Below are positions 1-8,423 of a stretch of 64,000 bases of DNA, in pieces. Location: the NCBI RefSeq assembly GCF_014596465.1, contig NZ_MECK01000445.1, forward strand, positions 58,490 to 122,489. The letters run 5' to 3'. The notes below the pieces were generated by a model that worked only from the letters and a program-made list of their open reading frames with translations, was not told the origin of the DNA and made no database searches. The translations under genes and the position numbers were made by a program. The stretch's first letter is position 1. The number at the start of each line of letters is the position of its first letter. This DNA is from Streptomyces sp. CBMA123. Its GTDB lineage: Bacteria; Actinomycetota; Actinomycetes; Streptomycetales; Streptomycetaceae.

Positions 1-47
1 CAGGGCTTCGCCGAGGACTTTCCAGGCCGACGTCTTCCGCTGCGCTG

Positions 48-503
48 ATGAGGCCCGAGCTGCTGGAGGTCATCCACCGCCTGCGCCAGGAGCATCTGGG
101 CGCCATCGATGACGCCGACTTTCCCGACGTCCTCGCGGAGCTGAGCGCCGCTGTCCCCGAGGCCGATCTCCCCGCCGTTCTTGCGGCCGCCGTCGGGCTG
201 CATCCCGATGGCACCCCCATGGAACCGCAAGCCGTCCGGGTGCCGGGTGTGCGGCGAGGACACGGTGGGGCGCTCGGCCTCGCGGACTGCATGGAGATCC
301 TCGCCGTCACCGGCCGGCAGCCGACCGTGGACAGCCTCGCCGACGTCCTGGAAGGCGCGCTCGACGAGATCGAAGCCATCGGCACGTCCCAGGCCTTTAC
401 CGGAGTGCCCACCGGTTTTGAGGACCTCGACGCGCTGACCAACGGCCTGAAAGTGGACCGGGCGGTCCGCAGTGCGAACGTGTTCGTTACGATCGGGCTA
501 TGA
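48..503 (+). pseudogene. DnaB-type helicase remnant
   Basis: A 151-codon open frame. Its second half (residues about 95-133) reads like the linker helix and the first strand of the RecA domain of replicative helicase DnaB: GALDEIEAIG, then GVPTGFEDLDALTNGL. The frame then diverges (KVDRAVRSANV...), and the Walker A and everything after it are missing. The first 90 residues are not a recognisable DnaB N-terminal domain, so this looks like a chimera of fragments. The break falls exactly where the operator and start of the tetR gene begin, which suggests the tetR module was joined here by recombination. No function is expected. Confidence 0.55.
475..486. promoter_or_regulatory. Probable TetR operator in front of tetR
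   Basis: CGAACGTGTTCG is an inverted repeat (CGAAC-2-GTTCG) ending 13 bp before the tetR start codon. The same core, followed by the same GTTCGTTA extension, occurs before the flavin monooxygenase gene at 1291-1302. The shared sequence points to autoregulation plus control of that gene. TetR binding is inferred, not seen. Confidence 0.6.
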
Positions 504-1195
504 CTACGAGAAGAGAGCCGATCAGCCGCCGGGAGCGTCCGGCGAAACCCGCCCTGTCCCGGCGCTGGATCGTGGACACCGCCGTGCGGATCATGCGGGC
601 GGAGGGGCTGGGAAAGGTCACGATGCGCCGCCTGGCGCAGGAGCTGGATACCGGCCCGGCGTCACTGTACGTCTACATCGCCAACACGGCCGAGCTGCAC
701 GCGGCCGTTCTGGACTCCCTGCTCGGCGAGGTCGACCTGACCGGGCGGGACGGCGGTGAGGACTGGCGCGAGCAGCTTCGTGCCGTCATGGCGTCGTACA
801 CCCGGGTGCTGTTCGAGCACCCGCAGCTCGCGCGGGCCGCGCTCGTCGCCCGCCCGAGCGGCGAGAACTACCTGCGCCTGGTGGAGCGCATCCTCGATCT
901 CCTCTCACAGAGCGGGGCCGGTCGCGAGCAGGTCGCCTGGGGGGCGGACAAACTGCTCCAGGACGCGACAGCCACCGCCGCCGAGCACTCGACGCGTGAG
1001 CACGATCCCGCCTCCGAGGGCGACTGGAACGCCACGGTGCGTGCGCTGCACGCCGTGGACGCCGCCACGCACCCGGCGATCACCGCGCACATGCCCTCCC
1101 TGATCGGCGGCTCGGTGCCGGACAGGATCCGCTGGAGCTTCGACGTCCTCGTCAACGGCATCACGCGCACGCCTGTCCCGGGCGTAGTGGCCTGA
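500..1195 (+). CDS. TetR/AcrR family transcriptional regulator
   Basis: A 231-aa one-component repressor of the TetR family. The N-terminal helix-turn-helix occupies about residues 22-68 (VDTAVRIMRAEGLGKVTMRRLAQ, then the recognition-helix region TGPASLYVYI, where TetR proteins carry ASLYxHV). The rest is an all-helical ligand and dimerisation domain typical in length. ATG at 500 is chosen because it directly follows the operator; the leader is very short. The operator before this gene is repeated in two palindromes in front of the downstream monooxygenase gene (1433), so it probably represses both itself and that gene until a small-molecule substrate binds. The ligand is unknown; a tetracycline-like or other aromatic compound is a guess from the TetX-like neighbour. 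Confidence 0.85.
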   Translation: MTTRREPISRRERPAKPALSRRWIVDTAVRIMRAEGLGKVTMRRLAQELDTGPASLYVYIANTAELHAAVLDSLLGEVDLTGRDGGEDWREQLRAVMASYTRVLFEHPQLARAALVARPSGENYLRLVERILDLLSQSGAGREQVAWGADKLLQDATATAAEHSTREHDPASEGDWNATVRALHAVDAATHPAITAHMPSLIGGSVPDRIRWSFDVLVNGITRTPVPGVVA

Positions 1196-1274
1196 TCCCA
1201 GGGCGGGGTGGCCCGCCTGGGGACCGACGCGGCAGGGGGACGGCGGTTCTCCTCGCGGCCTGCCGAGGGGCGAG

Positions 1275-1304
1275 GCGAACTTGTTCGCAACGAACGCGTT
1301 CGTT
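1275..1304. promoter_or_regulatory. Tandem palindromic operators before the monooxygenase gene
   Basis: Two adjacent perfect palindromes: GCGAACTTGTTCGC (1275-1288) and AACGAACGCGTTCGTT (1289-1304). The second shares CGAACGYGTTCGTTA with the site before tetR (475-489). They lie about 130 bp upstream of the ATG at 1433, so the transcript would have a leader of roughly 100 nt. Most likely the TetR encoded at 500-1195 binds both. Confidence 0.65.
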
Positions 1305-1432
1305 ATCGTGGATGGAGTGAACGAGGCATCCCCTGCCTTCTCGCCGCGCAGCCGCCCCGGCAGGGAGCCTTGCGGCGTCGGCGGTGATGACTCGGCATAC
1401 CGAGGTGTTCCCCTGCTGCTTTCGGAGGCCCC

Positions 1433-2575
1433 ATGACCACCAGCCATTTCCCGATCGCGATCATCGGTGCAGGTCTCGGCGGCCTGACCGCCGCCCGTGT
1501 CCTGCACGTCAACGGCATCGAGTCGGCGGTCTTCGAACTGGAGGCGTCGGCGGCGGCCCGTACGCAGGGCGGGATGCTCGACATCCACGAGAACAACGGG
1601 CAGAAGGCCCTGCACGCCGCCGGCCTCCACGACGCCTTCCTCGAGATCGTCCACGAGGGCGGTCAGGCGATGCGCCTGCTCGGCTCCGACGGCACGGTGC
1701 ACGTGGCCGAGGAGGACGACGGCACCGGCGGCCGGCCGGAGGTGGACCGCGGCGACCTGCGGGACCTGCTGCTGGGCTCCCTGCCCGACGGCACGATCCA
1801 CTGGGGACGGAAGGTCACCGGTGCCCGGGCGCTGGGCGACGGGCGCCATGAGGTGACGTTCGCCGACGGCTCGGCCATCACCACCGATCTCCTGATCGGC
1901 GCGGACGGCGCCTGGTCCCGGATCCGGCCGCTGGTCTCAGACGCCTGGCCCCTCTACACCGGCATCTCCTTCGTCGAGACCGACCTGTTCGACGCCGACA
2001 CCCGCCACCCGCGCAGCGCCGAGGTCATCGGCGGCGGGTTCTTCATCGCCCTGGGGGACGAACGCGGTGTCCTCGCGCACCGGGAGAGCGACGGCAGTCT
2101 CCACGTCTACACGGCGCTCAAGGCCGACGAGGGCTGGTTGGACACGGTCGACTTCACCGACCACCCAGCCGCCAAGGCCGCGGTCCTCGCCCACTTCGAG
2201 GACTGGGACGAGGGCCTGCGCGGCCTGGTCGCCGACGCGGAGACGATCACCCCGCGCCGTATTCACGCCCTGCCCATGGGGCACCGCTGGGACCGTGTTG
2301 CGGGCGTGACGCTGCTCGGCGACGCCGCCCACGTGATGTCCCCCTTCGCCGGGGAGGGCGCCAACCTCGCCATGTTCGACGGCGCCGAACTCGCCCTGGC
2401 CATCGCCGCCCACCCCGGCGACACCGAGGCCGCCCTGGCCGCGTACGAGGAGGCCCTCTTCCCGCGCAGCGAGGCGACCGCCGCCGAGTCCGCCGCCAGC
2501 CTGGACACGATGTTCGGCGAACGGGGCCTGGAGCAGATGGTCGCGTTCTTCACCTCCGGCCCGCCGGCCCGGTAA
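1433..2575 (+). CDS. TetX-like FAD-dependent monooxygenase
   Basis: A 380-aa class A flavoprotein monooxygenase. The sequence shows the dinucleotide-binding GAGLGG (residues 12-17) after a beta strand, the DG motif (GADGAWSRIR, Asp158) that contacts FAD and NADPH, and the GD motif (LLGDAAHVMSPFAGEG, Asp297) that binds the FAD ribityl chain. These and the overall pattern match the TetX/tetracycline-destructase and related aromatic hydroxylase group. Such enzymes hydroxylate aromatic or polyketide substrates in the cytoplasm using NADPH and O2. A good ribosome site (CGGAGG) precedes the ATG. It sits behind tandem operators shared with the divergently sourced but co-oriented tetR gene, and is followed 69 bp later by an alpha/beta hydrolase that may act in the same pathway. 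Drug inactivation is possible but not demonstrated; the substrate cannot be read from sequence. Confidence 0.85.
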   Translation: MTTSHFPIAIIGAGLGGLTAARVLHVNGIESAVFELEASAAARTQGGMLDIHENNGQKALHAAGLHDAFLEIVHEGGQAMRLLGSDGTVHVAEEDDGTGGRPEVDRGDLRDLLLGSLPDGTIHWGRKVTGARALGDGRHEVTFADGSAITTDLLIGADGAWSRIRPLVSDAWPLYTGISFVETDLFDADTRHPRSAEVIGGGFFIALGDERGVLAHRESDGSLHVYTALKADEGWLDTVDFTDHPAAKAAVLAHFEDWDEGLRGLVADAETITPRRIHALPMGHRWDRVAGVTLLGDAAHVMSPFAGEGANLAMFDGAELALAIAAHPGDTEAALAAYEEALFPRSEATAAESAASLDTMFGERGLEQMVAFFTSGPPAR

Positions 2576-2644
2576 GGCCCGCCCCGACGGCCGCCTCTCC
2601 CTCAAGTCACCGAACCCACCCTGCTCAGCCGATCCGGAGGAACC

Positions 2645-3382
2645 ATGACGACGCCCCACCGGCGCACCATCCCGCTACGGCCCGGACTGGACCTCGAAGT
2701 GCGCGAGGCCGGCACGGGCAGCAGCCCGGTCCTCGTCCTGCACGGCGGCCCCGGCCCGTCCAGCATCGCGCCCCTGATCGACCACCTCGCATCGGACCAC
2801 AGGGTGGTGGCGCCCACCCACCCGGGCTGGGGCGCCACCCTGCGGCCCGACGACCTGGACTCCGTGCCCGCACTCGCCGCTGCCTACCTGGACCTGCTCG
2901 GCCACCTCGGGCTGAACGACGTGACGGTGATCGGCACGTCCTTCGGCGGCTGGGTCGCCACCCAGACCGTCCTGGACGACCGCGAGGGCCGGATCTCCCA
3001 GCTCGTCCTCATGGACGCCATCGGCCCCGTCATACCCGGCCAGCAGATCACCGTGCCCGCCGGTCCACCCGCTCCGGCGCCACAGGGCGGACCGCCCGCA
3101 CAGGCGATGACCGCCATGCGCGCCTACGCCGGGCCGGCCATGGCAGACACCGGCATACTGCCCCGCCTTTCCACCGTCACCTGCCCGGTCCTGGTGATCT
3201 GGGGCGCCGACGACGCAGTCGTCACCCCCGACTTCGGCCGTGCCTACGCCGCGGCGTTCCCCCACGCGCGATTCGAACTCATCCCCGGCGCAGGACACCT
3301 GCCCATCCGCGAGAAGCCTGAGACGGTCTTCACCCATCTCGACTCCTTCCTCACCCACCGAGCCCGGGCCACCGGCCACTGA
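2645..3382 (+). CDS. Alpha/beta hydrolase
   Basis: A 245-aa cytoplasmic hydrolase of the AB_hydrolase_1 fold. The oxyanion region HGGPGPSS (34-41), the nucleophile elbow GTSFGG (Ser99), an acid at GADD (Asp189 or 190) and the catalytic His218 in GAGHLP are all present and correctly spaced. The cap domain is short, with a Pro-rich segment around residues 137-152. A strong ribosome site (GGAGG) lies 6 nt before the ATG. It follows the TetX-like monooxygenase gene in the same direction with no visible terminator, so the two are probably co-transcribed and may process the same compound, for example ester or lactone cleavage after oxygenation. The substrate is unknown. Confidence 0.85.
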   Translation: MTTPHRRTIPLRPGLDLEVREAGTGSSPVLVLHGGPGPSSIAPLIDHLASDHRVVAPTHPGWGATLRPDDLDSVPALAAAYLDLLGHLGLNDVTVIGTSFGGWVATQTVLDDREGRISQLVLMDAIGPVIPGQQITVPAGPPAPAPQGGPPAQAMTAMRAYAGPAMADTGILPRLSTVTCPVLVIWGADDAVVTPDFGRAYAAAFPHARFELIPGAGHLPIREKPETVFTHLDSFLTHRARATGH

Positions 3383-3416
3383 ACCCCTGCCGGCGGCCAC
3401 CACGAACTCGCCCTGT

Positions 3417-3956
3417 TTACGGGTGGTACTTCTCGGCGATGGTCTGGGCGACGCCCAACGAGGAGTCCAAGGTGACGCGGACGGTGACGGCGCCGGTCTT
3501 CGCGGCCGTCTCCGCCTGGTCGGCGGTGCAGTTCGTGGTGCCGTAACCCTGGCTGTCCATGGTCACGGTGCTGCCGTCGCGGGAGCAGATCGCGGCCGCG
3601 CCGAGGACCTTGGTGGCGTTGTTGATCATGAACGCCTGATCGGCGCCGCCGTTGTCGGGCTTGACCGCCAGCTTGCCGGGCGCGAGGTAGCTCAGCTTGC
3701 CTACGAGCGTCCGCTGGTGGCCCGCATCGGACCCGCTGCTCCCACCGGAGGTCGAGGAGGAACCCTGACCGCTCGCCACGGGCGCGGTGGCGGTGGGCTT
3801 GCCGCTGGAGTGCGCGGAACTCGTGGCGACCGGCACGCTGGTGGCGGAGGGGGTGTCCGAGGAGGTCGCGTCTTCGGGGCCGCACGCTGTCAGCGCTAAC
3901 CCCGCGACGACGAGCACCGCAGCCGACAGTCCCCAACGAGCAGTCTTGATAAGCAT
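3417..3956 (-). CDS. Secreted lipoprotein, unknown function
   Basis: A 179-aa lipoprotein precursor. A short basic N-terminus, a hydrophobic stretch and the lipobox LALTAC (Cys25) predict signal peptidase II processing and anchoring to the outer face of the membrane. A Ser/Thr/Gly-rich linker follows (about residues 27-80), then a compact C-terminal domain of about 95 residues with two Cys (AAICSRDG and TTNCTAD) that could form a disulphide. I recognise no enzyme motif. Proteins of this build are common in Streptomyces and are usually annotated as hypothetical lipoproteins. The ribosome site GAAAGAGGGA precedes the ATG. It is convergent with the hydrolase gene; 34 bp separate the two stop codons. 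Confidence 0.8.
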   Translation of the reverse strand: MLIKTARWGLSAAVLVVAGLALTACGPEDATSSDTPSATSVPVATSSAHSSGKPTATAPVASGQGSSSTSGGSSGSDAGHQRTLVGKLSYLAPGKLAVKPDNGGADQAFMINNATKVLGAAAICSRDGSTVTMDSQGYGTTNCTADQAETAAKTGAVTVRVTLDSSLGVAQTIAEKYHP

Positions 3957-4684
3957 GTTGTCCCTCTTTCACTTTCGACGCTGTCCCACCGCAGTGGTGG
4001 CGGTGCGGGCGGCCCCGCCCCTTCCCGAGGCGGCCTCCCCGCTGACACGGTGATCCTCACACGGGCCGTCCGCACACGTCAGCGCCTGTTACAGGCCCGT
4101 GGCGCAACCCCGCACACGTCATGACAATCAATACAAGAGCATCGCCGCTGAGCCGACCCACCCCGGCCCGGCAGTCCCAGGGCAGTCCCAGAGCAGTCTC
4201 GCGCATCGCCACGGCCCGTAGGCTTCCACCTTCGCCGGCACGGCTGACCGTCGTCCGCGCCGGCAGCCGGTCCGGCGGCTTGCCTGTGGCCAAGGCGGTG
4301 TGCAGCTCACGGTGGCCCGTCGGCGCCGACCGCATCGCAGGCCGGCCACCGGCAGCGGGCCGTCAGAGAGTCTTCGCGCAGAGGTCGTTCAGCACGACAT
4401 GCGGCTGCTCGTCGCCGACGCGCTGGGTGGCGTCACCGGTGACGCCACCCAGCGCCGTTCGACACCGTGCTGCTCATCGGCCCGCACCTCTGACGCCGCT
4501 CCAGTTCCCGGCCCGCGGCCCGCCCGTTGACCCAGCGGCGCAGATCCCGCGCGTGCGGAGCAGACGCCGAGCCACTCACGGGCGCACGCAGCCCGATCGG
4601 GTCGTCTCCGCGTGCGGGGCCTGCCGGACCTCGGCCTTCCGACGGGTCACCAGGCGCAGGACAGCTCCTCGGCAAGGGCGGGTG
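3957..4684. other. Intergenic stretch without a convincing gene
   Basis: About 730 bp between the lipoprotein and L,D-transpeptidase genes. Open frames on both strands lack codon-usage character and ribosome sites. Its one clear structure is the perfect 36-bp palindrome at 4420-4455. Confidence 0.6.
4420..4455. repeat. Perfect 36-bp palindrome
   Basis: Two uninterrupted 18-nt arms, starting GCGCTGGGTGGC and meeting at ACC|GGT with no spacer. No T-run follows, and it lies 230 bp past the stop of the minus-strand L,D-transpeptidase gene. It could act as a terminator hairpin, a cruciform, or a binding site for a dimeric protein. See findings. Confidence 0.9.
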
Positions 4685-5932
4685 CTACCACTTGGCCCAG
4701 GGAAGGTTCCAGCCGCCGAGGCCGTTGTCGGGGGCGACGGTCTTCTCCTTGGTGTTCACGACCGTGACGACGTCGCCGATCAGCGAGCTGTTGAAGAACG
4801 ACCCCGCGGGGGAGGTGTCGCGGCCGCCCTCCACGTCCTTGAGCGCGACGCAGCCGTGGCTGGTGTTGGCCTTGCCGAACGGGTCTCCCTTGTACCAGTA
4901 GTTCCCGTGGAGGTAGGTGCCGCTCCTCGTCAGCCGCATCGCGTGGGGGACGTCAGGGATGTTGTACTCATTGCCCAGGCCGACGGTCTGGGAGTTCATG
5001 TGGGTGACGTTCTCCTTGGACATGATGACCATGGTTCCGCCCCAGGAGGGGTGCTGGTCGTCGCCGAGGGTGGCCGGCACGGTGGTGGACTTGCCGTCCC
5101 GCACGATCGTGATCTGGTGTGTGGCGGCGTCCGCGGTGGTGACCTGGGAGCGGCCGATGGTGAACGGTTCGTCCTTGTCGACGTCGCCCCAGACGCCGGG
5201 GGCGACTTCGACGTTCTTCAGCCGGTAGTGGATGGTGACCTTGGTGTCCGGCTTCCAGTAGTCCGCCGGGCGGAAGTCGATCCGGTCGTCGCCGAACCAG
5301 TGGCCCTTCACCTCGGTGCCGTTGTCCGTCTCGAAGGTGATGGCCTTGGCGACGGCGTCCTTGTTCACGATCTTGCTGCTGAAGTCCACCTTGACGATCA
5401 TGCCCACGCCGTAGGTCTGGCCGTCGGCGATGTTGTCGTTGGTCGACACCTGCTTGCCGGGTGAGACGGTGGTGAAGGCGCTGGTGACCGCGGAGACCAG
5501 ACCGTCGGTGTCCTTCGCCTGGGCGTTCACCGTGTACGCCGTGCCGGGGGCGAGCGCGGTGGCGGGCTTCCAGCCGGTGCCGTCCGGGGTGATCGAGCCC
5601 TGGACGGGCTTGCCGTCCTTGTCGGTCACGTCGACGGCGGTGAGTTTGCCGTGGGAGACGGACACCTGGAGCGCGGTCGGTGCGACTGCCTGGGCCCCGT
5701 CCTTCGGCTGCACGTCCAGCACCGCGGTCGACGTCCTCGGCGTCGCTGCGGCGGCCGCCCCGCCGGGCGCGCCGGTGGTGGTGGCGGTGGTGGTGGCATC
5801 AGCGACCTTGTCCTGGCTGTCGCCGCAAGCCGCGGACATCAGCAGGACCCCGCCCATCGCCAGTGCCGCCGCGCCGCGGTGGAAACGCTCGTTGGTGCGT
5901 ATCGCGGCCAGGGCCGTCCGAACAGTGCTCAC
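4685..5932 (-). CDS. L,D-transpeptidase lipoprotein (YkuD domain)
   Basis: A 415-aa envelope enzyme that makes 3-3 cross-links in peptidoglycan (or attaches proteins), acting outside the membrane. GTG at 5932 is chosen because GAGGGAGCA lies just before it and the lipobox MSAAC then falls at Cys36; the frame stays open about 107 codons further upstream but without coding character. Order: signal and lipobox, Thr/Ala-rich linker (about 45-65), two Ig-like domains (about 70-250), then the YkuD domain. Catalytic residues are visible as His342 (LHGNYW) and Ser358-His359-Gly360-Cys361 (SHGCVAL), the H-x17-SHGC pattern of the family. The C-terminal tail ends in tryptophan-rich WNLPWAKW, as in many actinobacterial members. 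Monocistronic. Confidence 0.92.
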   Translation of the reverse strand: MSTVRTALAAIRTNERFHRGAAALAMGGVLLMSAACGDSQDKVADATTTATTTGAPGGAAAAATPRTSTAVLDVQPKDGAQAVAPTALQVSVSHGKLTAVDVTDKDGKPVQGSITPDGTGWKPATALAPGTAYTVNAQAKDTDGLVSAVTSAFTTVSPGKQVSTNDNIADGQTYGVGMIVKVDFSSKIVNKDAVAKAITFETDNGTEVKGHWFGDDRIDFRPADYWKPDTKVTIHYRLKNVEVAPGVWGDVDKDEPFTIGRSQVTTADAATHQITIVRDGKSTTVPATLGDDQHPSWGGTMVIMSKENVTHMNSQTVGLGNEYNIPDVPHAMRLTRSGTYLHGNYWYKGDPFGKANTSHGCVALKDVEGGRDTSPAGSFFNSSLIGDVVTVVNTKEKTVAPDNGLGGWNLPWAKW

Positions 5933-6246
5933 AGTTGCTCCCTCTCGGTGTTCGCCGTCAGCTTGTGTGCCGGTTCGTCCCAGCGGCAACGGTGGGCCGG
6001 CGATCAGGGATGCTGGGACGCCTTTACCCTGTTTGAGCTGGGAAGACGTAACCTTCCTGGGACGCGCCAACAGGGCGCTGGGAGGGCGCGGCCGGTGCAG
6101 CCGGTCCCCTTGAGGGGAACCGTGGGGCGGTCTGCCGCGTGCTTGTCTGCCGGAGGTCACGTCGGCCCGCGTCCCGGTGATCCGGCTGTCGGTGACGGCC
6201 GGAGCCGGGGGTGCGATGACGGGGGCACGAGCGGGGGAGAGGATCA

Positions 6247-7563
6247 GTGCCAAAGGGGATCGGGGAGTCGATGGGAGCGGACGAGGTTGCGCGGTTGCTC
6301 CAGGAGCTGAAGAGCCGGTCGGGGCTCAGTTACGGTGCGCTGGCGAAGCGGCTGCACGTGAGCACGTCGGCCCTGCACCGCTACTGCAACGGCGAAGTGA
6401 TGCCGGTTGAGTTCGCCCCACTGGAGCGCCTCGCGCGGCTGTGCCGGGCGACATCGGAGGAACGCACCGAGCTCTACCGGTTGTGGGTCACCGCCCACGC
6501 GGCGCGGGGGAACCGGCAAGCGTCCGCCCCTGCCCCCGCGGCACCGGAGCCCTCTGTGGCACCGGAGCCCTCTGCGGCACTGGAGCTCCTCACGGAACCG
6601 GAACCTGAACCGGAACCGGAAGTTGAAGCGGTAGCCGAACCGGAAGCGCGGCCGACTGGGGGAGGCGTCGCGGCGGACGGGACGGCCGCCCCCGCGCGTA
6701 CCTCCGCCGTGCCAACGCGGCGGCGCGTGCGCCAGGGTGTACTCGCCGCTGTCGCGACTGCCGCGGTGCTCGCCGCCATCGGGGCTGTGGCCACAGGTGT
6801 CAAGACTTATCAGGGCGGTGACCCCGAGTCCGTTCCCGCCACGGCGGCGGACGCCGGGCCGTCGGCCGGCTCCCCGGGCCCGCTCCCGGCCCCCGGCGCC
6901 ACGCCGGTCGCCGCCGGCGCGAGCCAGTCGGGGCCCGCCGACGCTGCCGACCGGGGCGCGAGTGCCCCGATCGCCGTCGCGGTCCGTCGGCCCGGCCGGG
7001 AGGACGGGTGTGAGCAATACCTGGTCGACCGCCCGCCATCGCAGGTACCCCGGCCGCCCGCGCTGGTGGACGTCCCCGCCTGGGTCTCCCAGGTCGGCGC
7101 GGTCGCCGGCCACTACCAGTCGATCGAGTTCGCCGTGCAGGGCACCGGCAGCGAGACCGTGGTGCTGACCGCCCTCAACGTCCGCGTCGTGCGGAGCGCG
7201 GCCCCGCTGGCCTGGAACGCCTACTCCATGGGCGAGGGCTGCGGCGGCGGAGTCGACCTCCACTCCTACGACCTCGACCTGGACGCGGCCCGCCCCCGAC
7301 TGGTCGTGAGCGAGGGCAGTACCGGCCTGCCGGTCAAGGTGAGCGAGCGGGACCCGGAGGTCATCGAGGTCAGCGCCGAGACCACCTTCCACGACGTCAG
7401 CTGGTACCTGGAACTGGAGTGGTCCAGCGGCGACCGCAAGGGCACCCTGACTGTCGGCCCCGGTGCCGGCGTGCCGTTCCGCACCAGCGCGGTCAAGGGC
7501 CGGCCGCTGTACAGGTTCCCGAACGGTGGGAATGCCTGGGAGCCGAGCCCCTTCCAGGAGTGA
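6247..7563 (+). CDS. Membrane-anchored HTH (XRE-like) protein
   Basis: A 438-aa protein with an N-terminal cytoplasmic helix-turn-helix (about residues 12-70: GLSYGALAKRLHVSTSALHR, CNGEVMP), as in the Streptomyces XRE-type transmembrane regulators. A Pro/Glu-rich linker with EPEPEPEPE (about 95-135), one transmembrane helix (about 164-184) and an extracytoplasmic domain of about 250 residues follow. The outer part contains two Cys (near DGCEQY and EGCGGG) and no recognised catalytic motif. It could sense an envelope signal and act on DNA or a partner, but this is inference. The frame opens with GTG 6247 after GGGGGAGAGG; ATG 6271 is an alternative start. Its start is 315 bp from the divergent L,D-transpeptidase start. 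Confidence 0.75.
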   Translation: MPKGIGESMGADEVARLLQELKSRSGLSYGALAKRLHVSTSALHRYCNGEVMPVEFAPLERLARLCRATSEERTELYRLWVTAHAARGNRQASAPAPAAPEPSVAPEPSAALELLTEPEPEPEPEVEAVAEPEARPTGGGVAADGTAAPARTSAVPTRRRVRQGVLAAVATAAVLAAIGAVATGVKTYQGGDPESVPATAADAGPSAGSPGPLPAPGATPVAAGASQSGPADAADRGASAPIAVAVRRPGREDGCEQYLVDRPPSQVPRPPALVDVPAWVSQVGAVAGHYQSIEFAVQGTGSETVVLTALNVRVVRSAAPLAWNAYSMGEGCGGGVDLHSYDLDLDAARPRLVVSEGSTGLPVKVSERDPEVIEVSAETTFHDVSWYLELEWSSGDRKGTLTVGPGAGVPFRTSAVKGRPLYRFPNGGNAWEPSPFQE

Positions 7564-8423
7564 GCTTGTTCCTTTTGGTCCGGCTTGATCGTCGGCGTGC
7601 GGGGAGGAGGCGTTCAGCTCGATGTGGACGTTCTACGCGCTCGGCTGTTCCCCCCGCGAGCGGGGGCTCTCGTACGGGGTCTCGTTCGACGTCTCGCCCG
7701 ACGTCTCGTTCAGGGTCCCCCACCCGCGCCCGCCGCCTTGGCATTTCCGCAGGCCAGGCCCAGGATTCGGCAGAACTCAGCGGGCCGACTTACCTTCTGA
7801 GCGCCTGGTCTTGGTGGTGATGGGTGGTGGGCGGGTTGGGCGCGGTCGGTCCAAGGCGGGGCCGCTCACCGGCGCTCGGCCTTCCCCTTCGCGTCCGCCT
7901 GGCGGCGGCCGCCGCGATCGGTTCGGGCCGGGCGGCCCGGCCGTCGACGGGCCCGGGGTCGGTTTCGTCTCTGGTTTCGTTTCCAAGTACCCCCACCTCG
8001 CCGCTCCCGCACATCACCGCAGGTCAGGCCCGGCAAGGTCGGCCCGACCGACTCCGACTTACTCCTGGGAGCCCCCGACCGACCGACGAAGGAGGAGAGG
8101 GCGGCGGGCGGGCGGCGGCCCCGGGGTCCGGGGGCGCTGCGCGGGGCTGTTCCCTCCGGTCCGCGACTCGGTGCAGCAGCACCGCCCCCGCGTGCCCGAC
8201 CAACCCCTTCCCGTCGGCGGCCACAGACAACGGCCGGTCCCACCCGGTACGCTCACTCGCCGAAAAGGTGCCCCTGTTCCTGCAGGGGATACGAACTCGA
8301 CGCTCGCATACTTGCAGGCCAGAGGCACCTTTTCTCAACTCGGCATCAGATCAGCCTGCTCGGCTGAATATCCGAGGTTGACTCTCTGCGGCTCGTTTCA
8401 GGTGTACTGGCTGGACCTGCGGG
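7564..8423. other. Intergenic stretch, no gene seen
   Basis: About 860 bp. It contains a short tandem GTCTCG-6-GTCTCG-6-GTCTCG series near 7677-7715 and the stem-loop at 8262-8334. Open frames on both strands are compositional (Arg/Pro/Gly-rich) with no domain or ribosome site. Confidence 0.6.
8262..8334. repeat. Long stem-loop with alternative inner hairpin
   Basis: GAAAAGGTGCC (8262-8272) pairs perfectly with GGCACCTTTTC (8324-8334) across a 51-nt loop. Inside, CCCCTG (8271-8276) can pair with CAGGGG (8283-8288), competing for two bases of the outer stem. On either strand the outer arm ends in a T- or A-run. It lies about 90 bp past the stop of the minus-strand gene at 8424-8804, so it may be its terminator; a structured RNA is another reading. 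Confidence 0.6.

Noticed and set aside
4420..4455. The 36-bp palindrome as terminator of the L,D-transpeptidase gene
   Set aside because: It is 230 bp past the stop, has no loop and no T-run; left as a repeat of unknown role.
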